Source of the DNA: an uncultured Clostridia bacterium
GTDB taxonomy: Bacteria > Bacillota > Clostridia > TANB77 > CAG-508
Direction: 5' to 3'
Assembly (NCBI GenBank): GCA_948805675.1
Contig: CAQIBN010000005.1
Coordinates: 52,493-116,492 of the forward strand
DNA: 64,000 bases
Every line of letters begins with the position of its first letter. Within the stretch, counting starts at the first letter, position 1. Below are positions 27,515 to 37,272 of this stretch, piece after piece. Position numbers and translations under genes: made by a program. The notes under the pieces are model-generated. The model had not been told where the DNA came from. It did not search any database and saw nothing but the letters and a program-made list of their open reading frames with translations.

Positions 27515-28075
27515 ATGAAACGGAAAAACAAATCAAGATTGCTAAGCTTTTTTATAGCTCTTGCAATCACATTAACAACACTCATAGGAGGTATTCCTGT
27601 TATGGCATCAAATACAGGTTGCACTTCTAAGACAGACGACTCTATTACTGAAGTAATTCAGGATACAGAGGAAGTACAAAGATTAAGAAGCAAAATTGAC
27701 GCCTTGACATCAGACAGCTTTTCGACACGTGAGGCTTATAAGACAGATTATTGGGGACAGGTCACTTTTACCAATAGTAATATTGGTGCTTGGCATACAA
27801 TTTATGGACATCAAGCAAGAGTCGCTATAGCTTATAAGCCAGTTGATGGAAACGATGCATTAACTGCTGACTTATCAACTAGCTTCTGGAGTTGGACTCT
27901 TTTCTATAATCCTAACAACGTTGATTCAGATGGATATTGCATGTATGTAGGTCCATGGAAAGATATAACATACCAAGGTGCTTATAGAATGATTTATGAT
28001 ATCTGGACAACAGGTAACGGTGGCGTTCATGATGGCAGAAGAGCAAGTTTCCATGTATGGATAGACTATAAATAA
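27515..28075 (+). CDS. secreted protein of unknown family, foreign composition
   Basis: About 186 residues from ATG 27515 (MKRKNKSRLLSF; GGGAG upstream). Clear signal peptide ending near GGIPVMASN. The mature part is rich in aromatic residues (YWGQVTFTNSNIGAWHTIYG ... FWSWTLFYNPNN ... HVWIDYK) and looks like a small beta-rich exoprotein. I do not recognise a family. It is one of only three complete plus-strand genes, is less AT-rich than its neighbours, and uses codons rare here, including CGG as codon 3 read as Arg. Probably acquired. Confidence 0.7.
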   Translation: MKRKNKSRLLSFFIALAITLTTLIGGIPVMASNTGCTSKTDDSITEVIQDTEEVQRLRSKIDALTSDSFSTREAYKTDYWGQVTFTNSNIGAWHTIYGHQARVAIAYKPVDGNDALTADLSTSFWSWTLFYNPNNVDSDGYCMYVGPWKDITYQGAYRMIYDIWTTGNGGVHDGRRASFHVWIDYK

Positions 28076-28169
28076 GCTCGAAATTAAAGAATCAAGTGTA
28101 TTCAATCATAAGCTAAAAACAACAGAAATTCCTTTACCCTAAATTGAAACATCATTATGTTTTAAAAAA

Positions 28170-28196
28170 CGAGACTCAGTAAGTTACTGAGTCTCG
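28170..28196. terminator. hairpin terminator containing the DUF4179 gene stop codon
   Basis: CGAGACTCAGTAA, loop G, TTACTGAGTCTCG, followed on the minus strand by a T-run. The TAA of the minus-strand gene is inside the stem. It can serve both converging genes. Confidence 0.8.
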
Positions 28197-29380
28197 ACAC
28201 ATTTTGCATTTAATTCAATTATTAAATCTTGTTTTTTATTTGTAGGTAAAACTATTTTTATGTATTCTGTTTTATCAAAGTATGTATAGTCAAAAGTTGT
28301 ATAATATCTTATTTTTCCATCGTCTAAAGTATCATAGCCATTACTTCCTGAATTAGACTGAAAAAATTTATTACCATTTGACGTTTGTATATATATACCA
28401 CTAAAAGGTATCATATCTCTCACACTCATATTTCTTCTTTCTTGTAATTTCTTAAAATCAATCTTATCACTATTAGTTATTAATTCTAATTTCATATTTG
28501 TCATTGATAAGCTAGCTTTTGTCACAGTTGTATTATTATCATTTATGTTAGTTGCAATATAATCTATACTATCTCTATCACTTGACATCTTTCCAAGATC
28601 TATATCAATATTCCAGTTTCCATCTATAGTTGCTATGTGATTATCGACCTTTTTATTATTTACTTCATCAAATATTTTATTATTTAACAAATATATTTTA
28701 TCAAATTTAATGGTTAATTTTTTGGATTGTGGAAATTTTTCAGATGTTGTATAAAAAGAATACACAATATTATTATTCTGAATATTTAATATACTTCCAT
28801 TTGCACCACAGTTTGCATATCCTATTCCATATGTACCTTTATTAAGATTATTTTCATCACAATATTTAACAAATTCTTCTTGATTTTCGTATTCTGCAAA
28901 TATTACATTATTGTTTTCATCCATAATTAGTAAATTCTTAAACTGAACATTATATAAATCCTTAAAAAAACCAATTTGTTCTATTTCAATATTAAATATG
29001 ATTCCTAAATTATAGTCATCCATTGTTATTTGGTTAACTTTTACTTTTATATTATTTGATTCGATATATTTCATATCTATATCTTGAGAATAACCATTAT
29101 TTATTGCAGTAGTGATACCATTATTATAATTACCATATATGTTTTCTATTAAGGTATTAACAAAAATTTTAATATCTTTAGCAAATATGATTCCACCTGT
29201 AATAGTTAAAATCCCTATCATTGTAATTATAAATTTTTTAATTAACAAGATAACTTTATATTTCTTATTTTTATTATTTATTGCGTTTTCTATTCCATTT
29301 GTTATTATGTTAGGAACATATTCATTATCTTTAAAATAATCAAACAATAGATTATCAATATCATCATAATTATCATTCAT
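28184..29380 (-). CDS. DUF4179-type anti-sigma factor
   Basis: About 398 residues from ATG 29380 (MNDNYDDIDNLL; GGGAGG seven bases upstream). A short cytoplasmic part, one membrane segment (FIITMIGILTITGGIIFA), then a large extracytoplasmic DUF4179-like domain. The start overlaps the upstream ECF sigma gene, the standard sigma/anti-sigma layout, so it likely holds that sigma factor inactive until an envelope signal arrives. Confidence 0.78.
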   Translation of the reverse strand: MNDNYDDIDNLLFDYFKDNEYVPNIITNGIENAINNKNKKYKVILLIKKFIITMIGILTITGGIIFAKDIKIFVNTLIENIYGNYNNGITTAINNGYSQDIDMKYIESNNIKVKVNQITMDDYNLGIIFNIEIEQIGFFKDLYNVQFKNLLIMDENNNVIFAEYENQEEFVKYCDENNLNKGTYGIGYANCGANGSILNIQNNNIVYSFYTTSEKFPQSKKLTIKFDKIYLLNNKIFDEVNNKKVDNHIATIDGNWNIDIDLGKMSSDRDSIDYIATNINDNNTTVTKASLSMTNMKLELITNSDKIDFKKLQERRNMSVRDMIPFSGIYIQTSNGNKFFQSNSGSNGYDTLDDGKIRYYTTFDYTYFDKTEYIKIVLPTNKKQDLIIELNAKCVETQ

Positions 29381-29906
29381 GAAATGCACCTCCCTTGTAG
29401 TATTTTCTAATTTTCTGTTTGGTTCTACTTATTTTACTTTTTACTGTGTTAATATTAACATTTAAAATCTCAGCAATTTCACTACAAGTATATTTATTAT
29501 TATAAAATAATGTTATAATAATTTTTTCTTCATACTCTAGACAATCAATCAATATATTAAAATCTATTTTTGAATCACTAGTTTGTATTGTATCTTCTTT
29601 GCTATTTAATAATTCTTCTGATTCTATCTTATTTATAAGTCTACTTTTTTTGCTTTTCTTGTTATAAATCACATTACATTCATTAATTAATATTTTTATA
29701 ATCCAACTTTTAAACTTATTTTCGTTCTTTAATTTTCTTAAATGATTATAAGCTTTTATTATTGTTTCTTGAATTGCATCATTAATGTCACTATCATCGT
29801 TTAGTCTTGTTTTTGCAATTTTATATAAATCAACTTTTATGCTTAATATTAATTCTGTAAAGGCTTTTTCATCTCCATTCTTAGAACGATTAATTAATTC
29901 ATACAT
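29373..29906 (-). CDS. ECF-type sigma factor
   Basis: 177 residues: region 2 (DSDINDAIQETIIKAYNHLR, FKSWIIKILINECNVIYNKK) and region 4 (YEEKIIITLFYNNKYTCSEI then AEILNVNINTVKSKISRTK). AAGGAGG upstream of ATG 29906. It overlaps the DUF4179 anti-sigma gene by a few bases. Probably controls an envelope-stress response. Confidence 0.88.
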   Translation of the reverse strand: MYELINRSKNGDEKAFTELILSIKVDLYKIAKTRLNDDSDINDAIQETIIKAYNHLRKLKNENKFKSWIIKILINECNVIYNKKSKKSRLINKIESEELLNSKEDTIQTSDSKIDFNILIDCLEYEEKIIITLFYNNKYTCSEIAEILNVNINTVKSKISRTKQKIRKYYKGGAFHE

Positions 29907-29987
29907 TTTTTTACCTCCTTATAAATAAGATAATCTTTATATCAATTTTGGGTGCAATAACATTAGTATTTACTTATATTTTTTATA

Positions 29988-30426
29988 TTATCTATAGGTT
30001 ATCTTTTCTATCTCTTCAACATATCCATAATCTGGCGATGAAATTATATCTTCCAAATTATTTTTTAAAACAATATCAGCAAACTTATTATTTTCTCCAT
30101 TTTCCACTATCGTATCATCTGCAATCTGAAATTCGAATATAGTTGATAATTCATCCCCCCTAAATGTTTTAAATTTAAACCTTCCCCACAAATATCTTAC
30201 ATGATATTTTTCAATATTGTCTGTATATTCTTTATAACCTACAAGATCTACATTTTTTAATTCTTTCATTCCTTTATAATATTCCTTTGCCATTTTATGT
30301 ACGTCATTAATTTTTATAATATAAACATTATCATTTGAATCAACTCTTCGCAAACCTTTCGAAATCCATTCAATATCACTATCATAAAGTAAAATATCAC
30401 CGCTCTTCTATATCTTCAAATTTCAT
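29988..30426 (-). CDS. 145-residue protein, needs one +1 shift at CGG
   Basis: From ATG 30426: MKFEDIEE, then GAG CGG TGA (CGG at 30402-30400) gives an immediate stop. Skipping the C continues as GDILLYDSDIEWISKGLRRV and on to TAA at 29988, 145 residues. Without the shift the remaining frame has no good start (only a TTG at 30353). The opening EEGDILLY resembles the start of papain-like NlpC/P60-type hydrolases, but I see no convincing catalytic triad, so the function is unknown. The ribosome binding site is weak, and a candidate 0A box lies 83 bases upstream. Confidence 0.6.
30399..30402 (-). other. CGG +1 frame-change site in the 145-residue gene
   Basis: In-frame GAG CGG TGA: the next zero-frame codon is a stop. 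The only site with G before the CGG. Confidence 0.7.
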
Positions 30427-30508
30427 TTCAGATAATATCCATTATTCGCCTATTTATTTATATATTTTTATTATTCTAATTCAAGTTTTAAAAAAAATCC
30501 CACGAACA

Positions 30509-30516
30509 TTGTCGAA
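30509..30516 (+). promoter_or_regulatory. candidate 0A box
   Basis: TTGTCGAA about 83 bases upstream of the 145-residue gene start; its extended context matches the site at 22622. Confidence 0.4.
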
Positions 30517-30540
30517 AGATAAAAAATTTAATATTATTAT

Positions 30541-30572
30541 AAAAAAGTAGCACTTTTCAATGCTACTTTTTT
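30541..30572. terminator. bidirectional hairpin terminator
   Basis: AAAAAAGTAGCA pairs with TGCTACTTTTTT (30561-30572); it ends the ATPase or opposing transcripts. Confidence 0.75.
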
Positions 30573-30659
30573 TAGAATAATATTAGTACAAACTACAAAT
30601 CTTTTTATATTTATTATTAATTTATATTCATCAATATATTATATATATAATGCTATAAT

Positions 30660-33407
30660 CTACTCATCTTTAATCGTATTAATCTTAAACAATTTAAATA
30701 ATTCAACAATAACAAGTGGTGCAAAAACAAGTAATATAATTTCTATTATATTTTGAGTTGGTAATACTGGAATACTAAATATATGTCTAAGTCCTGGTAT
30801 TAATAATATAACAAGCATTAAAGCAGCTGATACTCCTATTGCAAGAACTAATTTACTATTATTAAACACTTTTGTTTTAAATACTGACTTTTTGTTATTT
30901 CTAATATTAAATACATGAACTAACTCTGATAACGCAAGTACCGTAAATGCCATTGTTTGACCAATCTCTACTTTTACTTCTTCATTTGATAATCTAACTC
31001 CTGCATCATTATATACTTCTGGCAGGCTGCTATCTGGTGTTGCGAGTCCTATTACAAATGCTGCAAGTGTTATTAAACCTATCATAATTCCTTGATATAC
31101 AATTCGCCATGTCATTCCTTTAGTAAATATTCCTTTACCTGGTTTTAAAGGTTTTCTGTTCATAATATCTTTTTCTGCTGGGTCTACTGCCAATGCTAAA
31201 GCAGGTAATGAGTCTGTTACTAAGTTTACCCATAATATATGAATTGGAAGTAGTGGTTCTATTAATTTTATATCTATTCCAAATATATTACTTAATAAAG
31301 GTGTAATTAATATTGCAACAAATAAAACTATAATTTCACCAACATTACTTGAAAGTAAGAACTGAATTGCTTTTAATATATTATCATAAATACGTCTTCC
31401 TTCTTCTACTGCAGATACAACTGTTGCAAAATTGTCATCTGTTAATATAACATCTGCTGCCTCTTTTGCAACATCTGTTCCTACCATTCCCATTGCACAA
31501 CCAATATCTGCCGTTTTTAAAGCAGGTGCATCATTTACACCATCACCTGTCATGCTAACAATTTCTCCATTTGCTTGCCATGCTTTTACAATTCTTACTT
31601 TGTGTTCTGGTGATACTCTTGCATATACAGAATATTTTCTAATATTTTTCTTTAAATCTTCATCAGACATTTCTTCTAGTTCTGCTCCAGTAATTGCTTC
31701 GTCTTCGTTTGCTAATATTCCTAAAGATTTAGCTATTGCTGTTGCTGTTATCTTATGGTCACCTGTTATCATAACTGTTTTTATTCCTGCTGTTTTACAT
31801 TTTTCTACAGCAAGCTTTGCTTCTTCTCTTGGTGGATCTATCATACCAACCATTCCAATATATATCAAATCAGATTCCATATTTTTAACTTCTTCTTCTT
31901 CCGGCATATGATCTAATTCTTTATATCCCATTGCAAGTACTCTTAATGCATTTTTAGCCATTTCCTCATTATTCTTATATATTGTAGATTTATATGAATC
32001 TAAGTCATCTTTTAGTTCATTATTTATTATATATTTGTTACATCTTTTTAATAATTCATCTACTCCACCTTTAGTATAAACTATATATTTGTCATTTAGT
32101 TTATGAATTGTTGTCATTAACTTTCTATCTGAATCAAATGGAATTTCAGCCACTCTTGGAAGCATTTCAAAAATTTCAGGTTTAAATGATAAATTAAATC
32201 CCATATCTACTAAAGCTGTTTCTGTTGGGTCTCCTGTTAATTTGTTATCTTTTCCTACTTTTGTATCATTACATAACATACTAACATATACAAGTTTTTC
32301 TAAGTCATCTTTTATCTCTTCTTGTTTAATATCTTCTAAGTTTACTAGTTTTTCAGCATAAAACACTTTTTTTACAGTCATTTTATTTTGTGTTAATGTT
32401 CCTGTTTTATCTGAACAAATTACTGTAGCACTCCCTAAAGTTTCCACTGCTGGAAGTTTTTTTACAATGGCATGTTTTTTAACCATTCTTTGTACACCAA
32501 TTGCAAGAACTATTGTAGATACAGCTGCTAAGCCCTCTGGAATTGCTGCAACAGCCAAACTAACAGCTGTCATAAACATATCTATTGGTTCTTTTCCATA
32601 AAGTAATCCTATTACAAAAATAACTGCACATATTACAAGTGCTGCTAAGCCTAAAGTTTTACCTAATTTATTAAGCTTAGTTTGAAGTGGTGTTTCAGAT
32701 TTTACGGTATCATTTATAATTCCTGCAATCTTTCCAACTTCTGTATTCATACCAGTTTCTACTACTATTCCTTTTCCTCTACCATAGGTAATAAGACTTG
32801 AAGAAAATAGCATATTTACTCTATCTCCAATTCCAACTTTTTCATCACTTATTATTTTTTCATTTTTCTCTACTGGTACAGATTCACCAGTTAATGATGA
32901 TTCTTGTGATTTTAAATTGGCTGATTCTATAATTCTTAAATCTGCTGGGACAAAATCTCCAGTATCTAATATTACAATATCTCCTGGTACTAATTCTTTA
33001 GATGGTACAACCACTAAATTTCCATTCCTTATAACTTTTGCTGAATGACTACTTAATTTTTGAAGTGCTTCTAATGATTTTTCCGCTTTGGCTTCTTGCA
33101 CAACACCTATAATTGCATTAACTATAACTACAATTAAGATTATTACAGAATCTGTAATTCCTTCACCTTCCATGTAACCAACAACACCTGAAACAACTGC
33201 TGCTATAATTAATACTATTATCATAAAATCTTTAAATTGTTCTAAAAATTTTACAAACAAACTCTTCTTTTTTTGAGCTTTTAATTCATTTGTTCCATAT
33301 TTCTCTCTTTGTTTTTTTACCCTCTCATCTGTAAGTCCTTTTTCTAAATCTGTTGCAAGTTCGTTTTTTACTTCCTCTATACTTTTACTAAACCAATTTT
33401 TTTCCAA
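30660..33407 (-). CDS. P-type cation-transporting ATPase (Ca2+/Mn2+, SERCA-like)
   Basis: 915 residues, type IIA P-ATPase. N-terminal cation_ATPase_N (DERVKKQREKYGTNEL), actuator loop SLTGESVPVEKN, catalytic CSDKTGTLTQNKM, TGDHKITATAIAKSLG, hinge MTGDGVNDAPALKTADIG, and ten membrane segments with IPEGLAAV in M4. Family members export Ca2+ or Mn2+. The Mn2+-type riboswitch upstream favours Mn2+ export. The start is TTG 33407 with AGGATGAG at good spacing. It contains out-of-frame CGGs read normally (ACG GCA, GCG GAA). Confidence 0.92.
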   Translation of the reverse strand: MEKNWFSKSIEEVKNELATDLEKGLTDERVKKQREKYGTNELKAQKKKSLFVKFLEQFKDFMIIVLIIAAVVSGVVGYMEGEGITDSVIILIVVIVNAIIGVVQEAKAEKSLEALQKLSSHSAKVIRNGNLVVVPSKELVPGDIVILDTGDFVPADLRIIESANLKSQESSLTGESVPVEKNEKIISDEKVGIGDRVNMLFSSSLITYGRGKGIVVETGMNTEVGKIAGIINDTVKSETPLQTKLNKLGKTLGLAALVICAVIFVIGLLYGKEPIDMFMTAVSLAVAAIPEGLAAVSTIVLAIGVQRMVKKHAIVKKLPAVETLGSATVICSDKTGTLTQNKMTVKKVFYAEKLVNLEDIKQEEIKDDLEKLVYVSMLCNDTKVGKDNKLTGDPTETALVDMGFNLSFKPEIFEMLPRVAEIPFDSDRKLMTTIHKLNDKYIVYTKGGVDELLKRCNKYIINNELKDDLDSYKSTIYKNNEEMAKNALRVLAMGYKELDHMPEEEEVKNMESDLIYIGMVGMIDPPREEAKLAVEKCKTAGIKTVMITGDHKITATAIAKSLGILANEDEAITGAELEEMSDEDLKKNIRKYSVYARVSPEHKVRIVKAWQANGEIVSMTGDGVNDAPALKTADIGCAMGMVGTDVAKEAADVILTDDNFATVVSAVEEGRRIYDNILKAIQFLLSSNVGEIIVLFVAILITPLLSNIFGIDIKLIEPLLPIHILWVNLVTDSLPALALAVDPAEKDIMNRKPLKPGKGIFTKGMTWRIVYQGIMIGLITLAAFVIGLATPDSSLPEVYNDAGVRLSNEEVKVEIGQTMAFTVLALSELVHVFNIRNNKKSVFKTKVFNNSKLVLAIGVSAALMLVILLIPGLRHIFSIPVLPTQNIIEIILLVFAPLVIVELFKLFKINTIKDE

Positions 33408-33489
33408 TATTTTCTCATCCTTTCTTAGAAATTACTTTTTATATGGTTAGTTTATATAATACAGTTTTTTTAATGCTATAATATAAAAT

Positions 33490-33549
33490 AAGACTCTTAA
33501 AGAACTTATTATATTTTCTACTCCATATAATACTTTCTTTAAAAGTCTT
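33490..33549 (-). terminator. riboswitch expression-platform terminator
   Basis: Minus-strand AAGACTTTTAAAGAA pairs with TTCTTTAAGAGTCTT, then a U-rich run. Its left arm shares bases with the 3' strand of the aptamer, so ligand binding can prevent termination. Confidence 0.7.
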
Positions 33550-33632
33550 GCTTCCTTAATTTATAAGGTTACTAACCAGATAATAATTCGAGATTGTTGA
33601 TTAGTATTTTTTAAGCTACTCCCTTTTAAATC
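33541..33632 (-). ncRNA. yybP-ykoY (Mn2+) riboswitch
   Basis: The minus strand carries the family hallmarks in order: AAAAGGGAGTAGCTT at the 5' strand, ATCAACAATC, GGTTAGTAACC, and GGAAGCAAGACTTTT at the 3' strand, upstream of a P-type cation ATPase and followed by a terminator that shares the 3' strand. This is the established layout of Mn2+-sensing yybP-ykoY elements. Confidence 0.82.
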
Positions 33633-33639
33633 TGCCTTT

Positions 33640-33668
33640 ATTCTATCATTACTATCTTTCTTTTGCAA
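33640..33668 (-). promoter_or_regulatory. sigma-A type promoter of the riboswitch-ATPase unit
   Basis: TTGCAA (33668-33663) and TAGAAT (33645-33640) separated by 17 bases, a few bases upstream of the riboswitch. Confidence 0.65.
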
Positions 33669-33813
33669 GAACTTTTTTTGCATTTTGTTTATTATTAGTA
33701 TTTGTTATATTATTAAAAATTTTAACAATATTTTACACATAATAATTTACATTTAATATTAAATATAAATTCTCTACAAAACTAATTAATAAACTTAAGC
33801 TAATTTGATAAGA

Positions 33814-34491
33814 CTATACAACATATAAATAAATACATAAAAAGTGTAATATACTACCAGCGAGTACAAAAAAGTGCCATAATGAATGCATATATTTAAT
33901 TTTTTTGCCTAATCCATATATTATTGCACCAATAGTATATACAATACCTCCTATTACCAGTAAAATGATTCCATTTATATCTAAAATTCTATACATTGGC
34001 TTAAAAGCAAATAAAATCATCCATCCCATAATTATATAACATGCCATTGATATTTTTTTATACTTTTCTAAGTTTATTGAATTTAATATTATACCTAATA
34101 CTGTTGTAGTCAATATTATAGAAAAAATAATCCATCCAATTAGACCATTTAAAGTAACCAATGTAAATGGTGCATATGTTCCAAATATAAGTAAAAATAT
34201 ACTACAATGGTCAAATATCCTAAATACTCTTTTAGCTCTAATACTTGGTTTAAAACTATGATATAATGTTGAAATTAAATATAAAATAATTAGAGTACTA
34301 CCATATAAACAAGAACTCACAATAGCATATGGATTATGATGTATTGCAGATTTTACAGTACATAAAACAAGTGCAACAATTCCAAGCCCTGCTCCTATAC
34401 CATGTGATATTGCACTAATTAATTCTTCACCTAATGTATAACTTGGGATTTTTATGATTCTTTTCCCTGTTTGTATACTTTCTCCTTGCAT
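33814..34491 (-). CDS. trhA: hemolysin III / PAQR family membrane protein
   Basis: 225 residues, seven membrane helices, family motifs EELISAISHGIGAGLG at the start, STLYHSF in helix 2 to 3, FDHCSIFLLIFGTYAPFTLV, and HSLWHFFVLAGSILHF with the metal His residues near the end. TrhA proteins adjust membrane lipid properties. GAGGTGA upstream of ATG 34491. Monocistronic by spacing. Confidence 0.9.
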   Translation of the reverse strand: MQGESIQTGKRIIKIPSYTLGEELISAISHGIGAGLGIVALVLCTVKSAIHHNPYAIVSSCLYGSTLIILYLISTLYHSFKPSIRAKRVFRIFDHCSIFLLIFGTYAPFTLVTLNGLIGWIIFSIILTTTVLGIILNSINLEKYKKISMACYIIMGWMILFAFKPMYRILDINGIILLVIGGIVYTIGAIIYGLGKKIKYMHSLWHFFVLAGSILHFLCIYLYVV

Positions 34492-34711
34492 ATGTATTCA
34501 CCTCTTTTAAATTTATTATCCCCATTTATTTTCAAGTTTATACTTTATACATATTTTATTTAACTATATTAATTACATTAGATAATATTTTTCAATAATT
34601 AAATAATTTCTTAATATTTAGAACATATTAGTACTACATAATATTTTTTAAAATTGTATAATTTTTACTACTTATACTTTTTAATAATTTAAACTAAATT
34701 ACACATTATTA

Positions 34712-35020
34712 CTAATGTTTTGCACTAAGTTTTATTATTAAATCCATATTATCATCTTTTGCAGATTTGTTTTTTCTTATTTTACCACATTTTTTACACT
34801 TAAATATAATTACATATCCTTTTTTAGAATCTATTTCTAACCCTATTGGTTCTAATGTTCCATGACAGCTTTCGGCTCTATCACCAGGATTTATGTCTAC
34901 ATGTTTAGAATGTAAGCAAAATGGACAGTGATTTCTACATGTATAACCTAATTTCGAAACATGTTTGCCACAATTTTCGCATATAAATTCTTCATCAATT
35001 TTTGTAAAATTACTTAACAT
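34712..35020 (-). CDS. RNHCP domain protein
   Basis: 102 residues. The N-terminal zinc-ribbon CENCGKHVSKLGYTCRNHCP contains the RNHCP signature, followed by CLHSKHVDINPGDRAESCHG and a second FKCKKCGKIRKNK pair of Cys. Likely a nucleic-acid-binding zinc protein; role unknown. AAAGG upstream. Confidence 0.85.
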   Translation of the reverse strand: MLSNFTKIDEEFICENCGKHVSKLGYTCRNHCPFCLHSKHVDINPGDRAESCHGTLEPIGLEIDSKKGYVIIFKCKKCGKIRKNKSAKDDNMDLIIKLSAKH

Positions 35021-35174
35021 TTTATTAACCTTTCAAAATAATCTTATATGTTATCTTTTAATTTAAAATATGTATATTAATGATATAAAAAATATATAAA
35101 GTTTTAGTATTTACAATTTATTTGCTATACATATTTTCCAAAATGTACAATCTATAATAGTTTTTTAGATTATA

Positions 35175-36815
35175 CTAATCCATAAAAATACTTCCACCAA
35201 TAAATTCTCTAAGTAACGAATTTTTTGGCACATATTCTTCTGGTATTGATTCAAAGTATCCTAGCATTGTACATAATCTTTTAGCTTCAGAATATTCAGG
35301 ATGCGTTTTATCTATCTCTTCTAATAATGGAATAGCATAATCTTTTAACACTGCAAGCTCATATATTAAAGATGAATTAAACATAATATCTGCTTCTTCT
35401 TGATATGGAAATATATTTTTTTCTTCACCACGATTTACAGAATCCCACATCTTAAGAGTATGAAGTGCAGAATAACTTCTAAACTGATTATCTCTTACAA
35501 TTCTTCTTATTAATCTTGTATCTGTTGTAGAAATTCTATTATAATAATCAATATTTAAAACTGTTAAGGCACTAATATATACTTTATATTTTTGCTCTTT
35601 TGGTATTAGAGGTGTAAGATTATCATTTAAACAATGTATTCCTTCTATTACTAGAATTTGATCATCATTTAATTTCATTGTATTTCCTTTATAAACTTTA
35701 ATTCCATGTTCAAAATCAAATGTTGGAACTTGTATTTCTTCTCCTTTTAACAATCTAAGAATGTGGTCATTAAATAATTTTATATCAATTGCTTCTAAAC
35801 ACTCAAAATCATAATTTCCAAATTCATCTTTAGGATTTAATGTTCTTTCTACAAAATAATCATCTACAGATATTGTAACTGGTTTTAACCCATTTAATCT
35901 TAATTGAAGTCCTAATCTCTTAGCAAAAGTCGTTTTTCCTGAAGATGATGGCCCTGCAATTAAGATAACTTTTACTTTTTCCCTTTTTACAATATCATCT
36001 GCTATTTGTGCCATTTTCTTTTCATGAAGTGCTTCATCTAATAAAATATAATCTTTTATTTTATTTTCTTTTACAATTTTATTTAATTTGTATAATGTAT
36101 GTACATTTAAAGTTTTATGAACTTCTTCATAATCATCTAAAGTAGATAATAACTTTTTATTTTCTTTAAATTCTGGTAATCTATCTGGAGCTTTTTTACT
36201 TGGGTAACGGACTAAAAATCTTCCATCATATTCCAAAATTTCGTATATATCAGTAACTCCTGTAGATATTGGCATAACACCATAAAAATAGTTGTAATAA
36301 TCTTCACAAAAATAAAGCATTATTTCTTTTTTATCTTTTATATCTACTTGTAATCTACCTTTTAAAGTATGATTTTTCTCATAAAAATCTTCAGCTTCTT
36401 CTTTTGTCATTGATACTTTTGTAATTTTAGCATCTCTTTTAATAATTTCTTTTACTTTTTCATCTACTTTAGCAATCATTTCTTTTGTAACTTGCATATT
36501 TGCTACTTCACAAAGTATACTATTTGATAATTGAAAATTAATAGTAAGAAGTGCCTCTGGATATGTTTCATAAAAAGCTTTTCCTATAACATAAATTAGT
36601 CCCCTTCTATAAATTCTCATTCCATCTTTATTAGTAAGGTCTATTAATTCTATTTTTCCATCTGAATCTATTTCATAATTAAGTGATTTAACTTCATTAT
36701 TAAAACGACAAGCAATCACTTTATTTCTCGATTTTACTATTTCATTTTTTAATAAATCTATTACTTTTGTTCCTTTTTTTACATCAATTATATGTTCTTC
36801 GTAAATAATTTGCAT
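35175..36815 (-). CDS. uridine kinase-like nucleoside kinase with N-terminal TGS/ThrRS-like domain
   Basis: 546 residues. The N-terminal half resembles the TGS and second additional domains of threonyl-tRNA synthetase (KKGTKVIDLLKNEIVKSRNK; FYEKNHTLKGRLQVDIKDKK). The C-terminal half is a PRK/uridine-kinase P-loop domain (LIAGPSSSGKTTFAKRLGLQ; VSVDDYF-like; LVIEGIHCLND). This fused architecture is widespread in Clostridia. GAGGAGG upstream of ATG 36815. Confidence 0.88.
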   Translation of the reverse strand: MQIIYEEHIIDVKKGTKVIDLLKNEIVKSRNKVIACRFNNEVKSLNYEIDSDGKIELIDLTNKDGMRIYRRGLIYVIGKAFYETYPEALLTINFQLSNSILCEVANMQVTKEMIAKVDEKVKEIIKRDAKITKVSMTKEEAEDFYEKNHTLKGRLQVDIKDKKEIMLYFCEDYYNYFYGVMPISTGVTDIYEILEYDGRFLVRYPSKKAPDRLPEFKENKKLLSTLDDYEEVHKTLNVHTLYKLNKIVKENKIKDYILLDEALHEKKMAQIADDIVKREKVKVILIAGPSSSGKTTFAKRLGLQLRLNGLKPVTISVDDYFVERTLNPKDEFGNYDFECLEAIDIKLFNDHILRLLKGEEIQVPTFDFEHGIKVYKGNTMKLNDDQILVIEGIHCLNDNLTPLIPKEQKYKVYISALTVLNIDYYNRISTTDTRLIRRIVRDNQFRSYSALHTLKMWDSVNRGEEKNIFPYQEEADIMFNSSLIYELAVLKDYAIPLLEEIDKTHPEYSEAKRLCTMLGYFESIPEEYVPKNSLLREFIGGSIFMD

Positions 36816-37063
36816 AAATTACCTCCTCATTTGTCTTGAAAATCATTTTATATCTTTCTGATTCTTAAGTCAAGTATTCTTTGTTCTATTTATGTTCATT
36901 TATAACAGTTTTTATTACTATTCACACTTATTTTGTAACTAGTAAATATAACTATATAGAAAATTAATAGTCTAAATATTAACTACATTTCATCTCTGAA
37001 TGCATATTTTTCTTAAGCTTGTATATAATATTATTAATATGTTAATTATTGGAGGTATATTAT

Positions 37064-37240
37064 ATGAATAGTGAAAGAATTTCTGAAATTCTAAAGAATA
37101 AAGAATTACATGATATTTATTACAATGACCGCCCTGTTTGGATTCAAGAAGTGGATAATAATGTTGCCAAAGTAGGTTTTGTAGATAATAATGAAGAAAA
37201 AAATGTTTATATAGAAGATTTATACGAAAATAATAAATAG
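37064..37240 (+). CDS. sspH: H-type small acid-soluble spore protein
   Basis: 58 residues from ATG 37064 (MNSERISEILKNKELHD), chosen because GGAGG stands six bases upstream; an in-frame start 15 bases earlier lies before this ribosome binding site. The pattern NDRPVWIQEVDNNVAKVGFV is typical of H-type SASPs, which coat or accompany spore DNA and support a spore-forming host. GCATA (-35) and TATATAA (-10) about 15 bases apart upstream could be a forespore sigma-F/G promoter. Confidence 0.8.
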   Translation: MNSERISEILKNKELHDIYYNDRPVWIQEVDNNVAKVGFVDNNEEKNVYIEDLYENNK

Positions 37241-37250
37241 ATAAATGTAA

Positions 37251-37272
37251 ACAAAGGGATGGTTTTCTTGTT
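37251..37272. repeat. decayed copy of the GGACAAG palindromic repeat
   Basis: ACAAAGGGATGGTTTTCTTGTT resembles the 25-base element, with its central CGG changed to TGG. It lies in the 412-base gap 37241-37652, which otherwise holds no gene. Confidence 0.45.
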
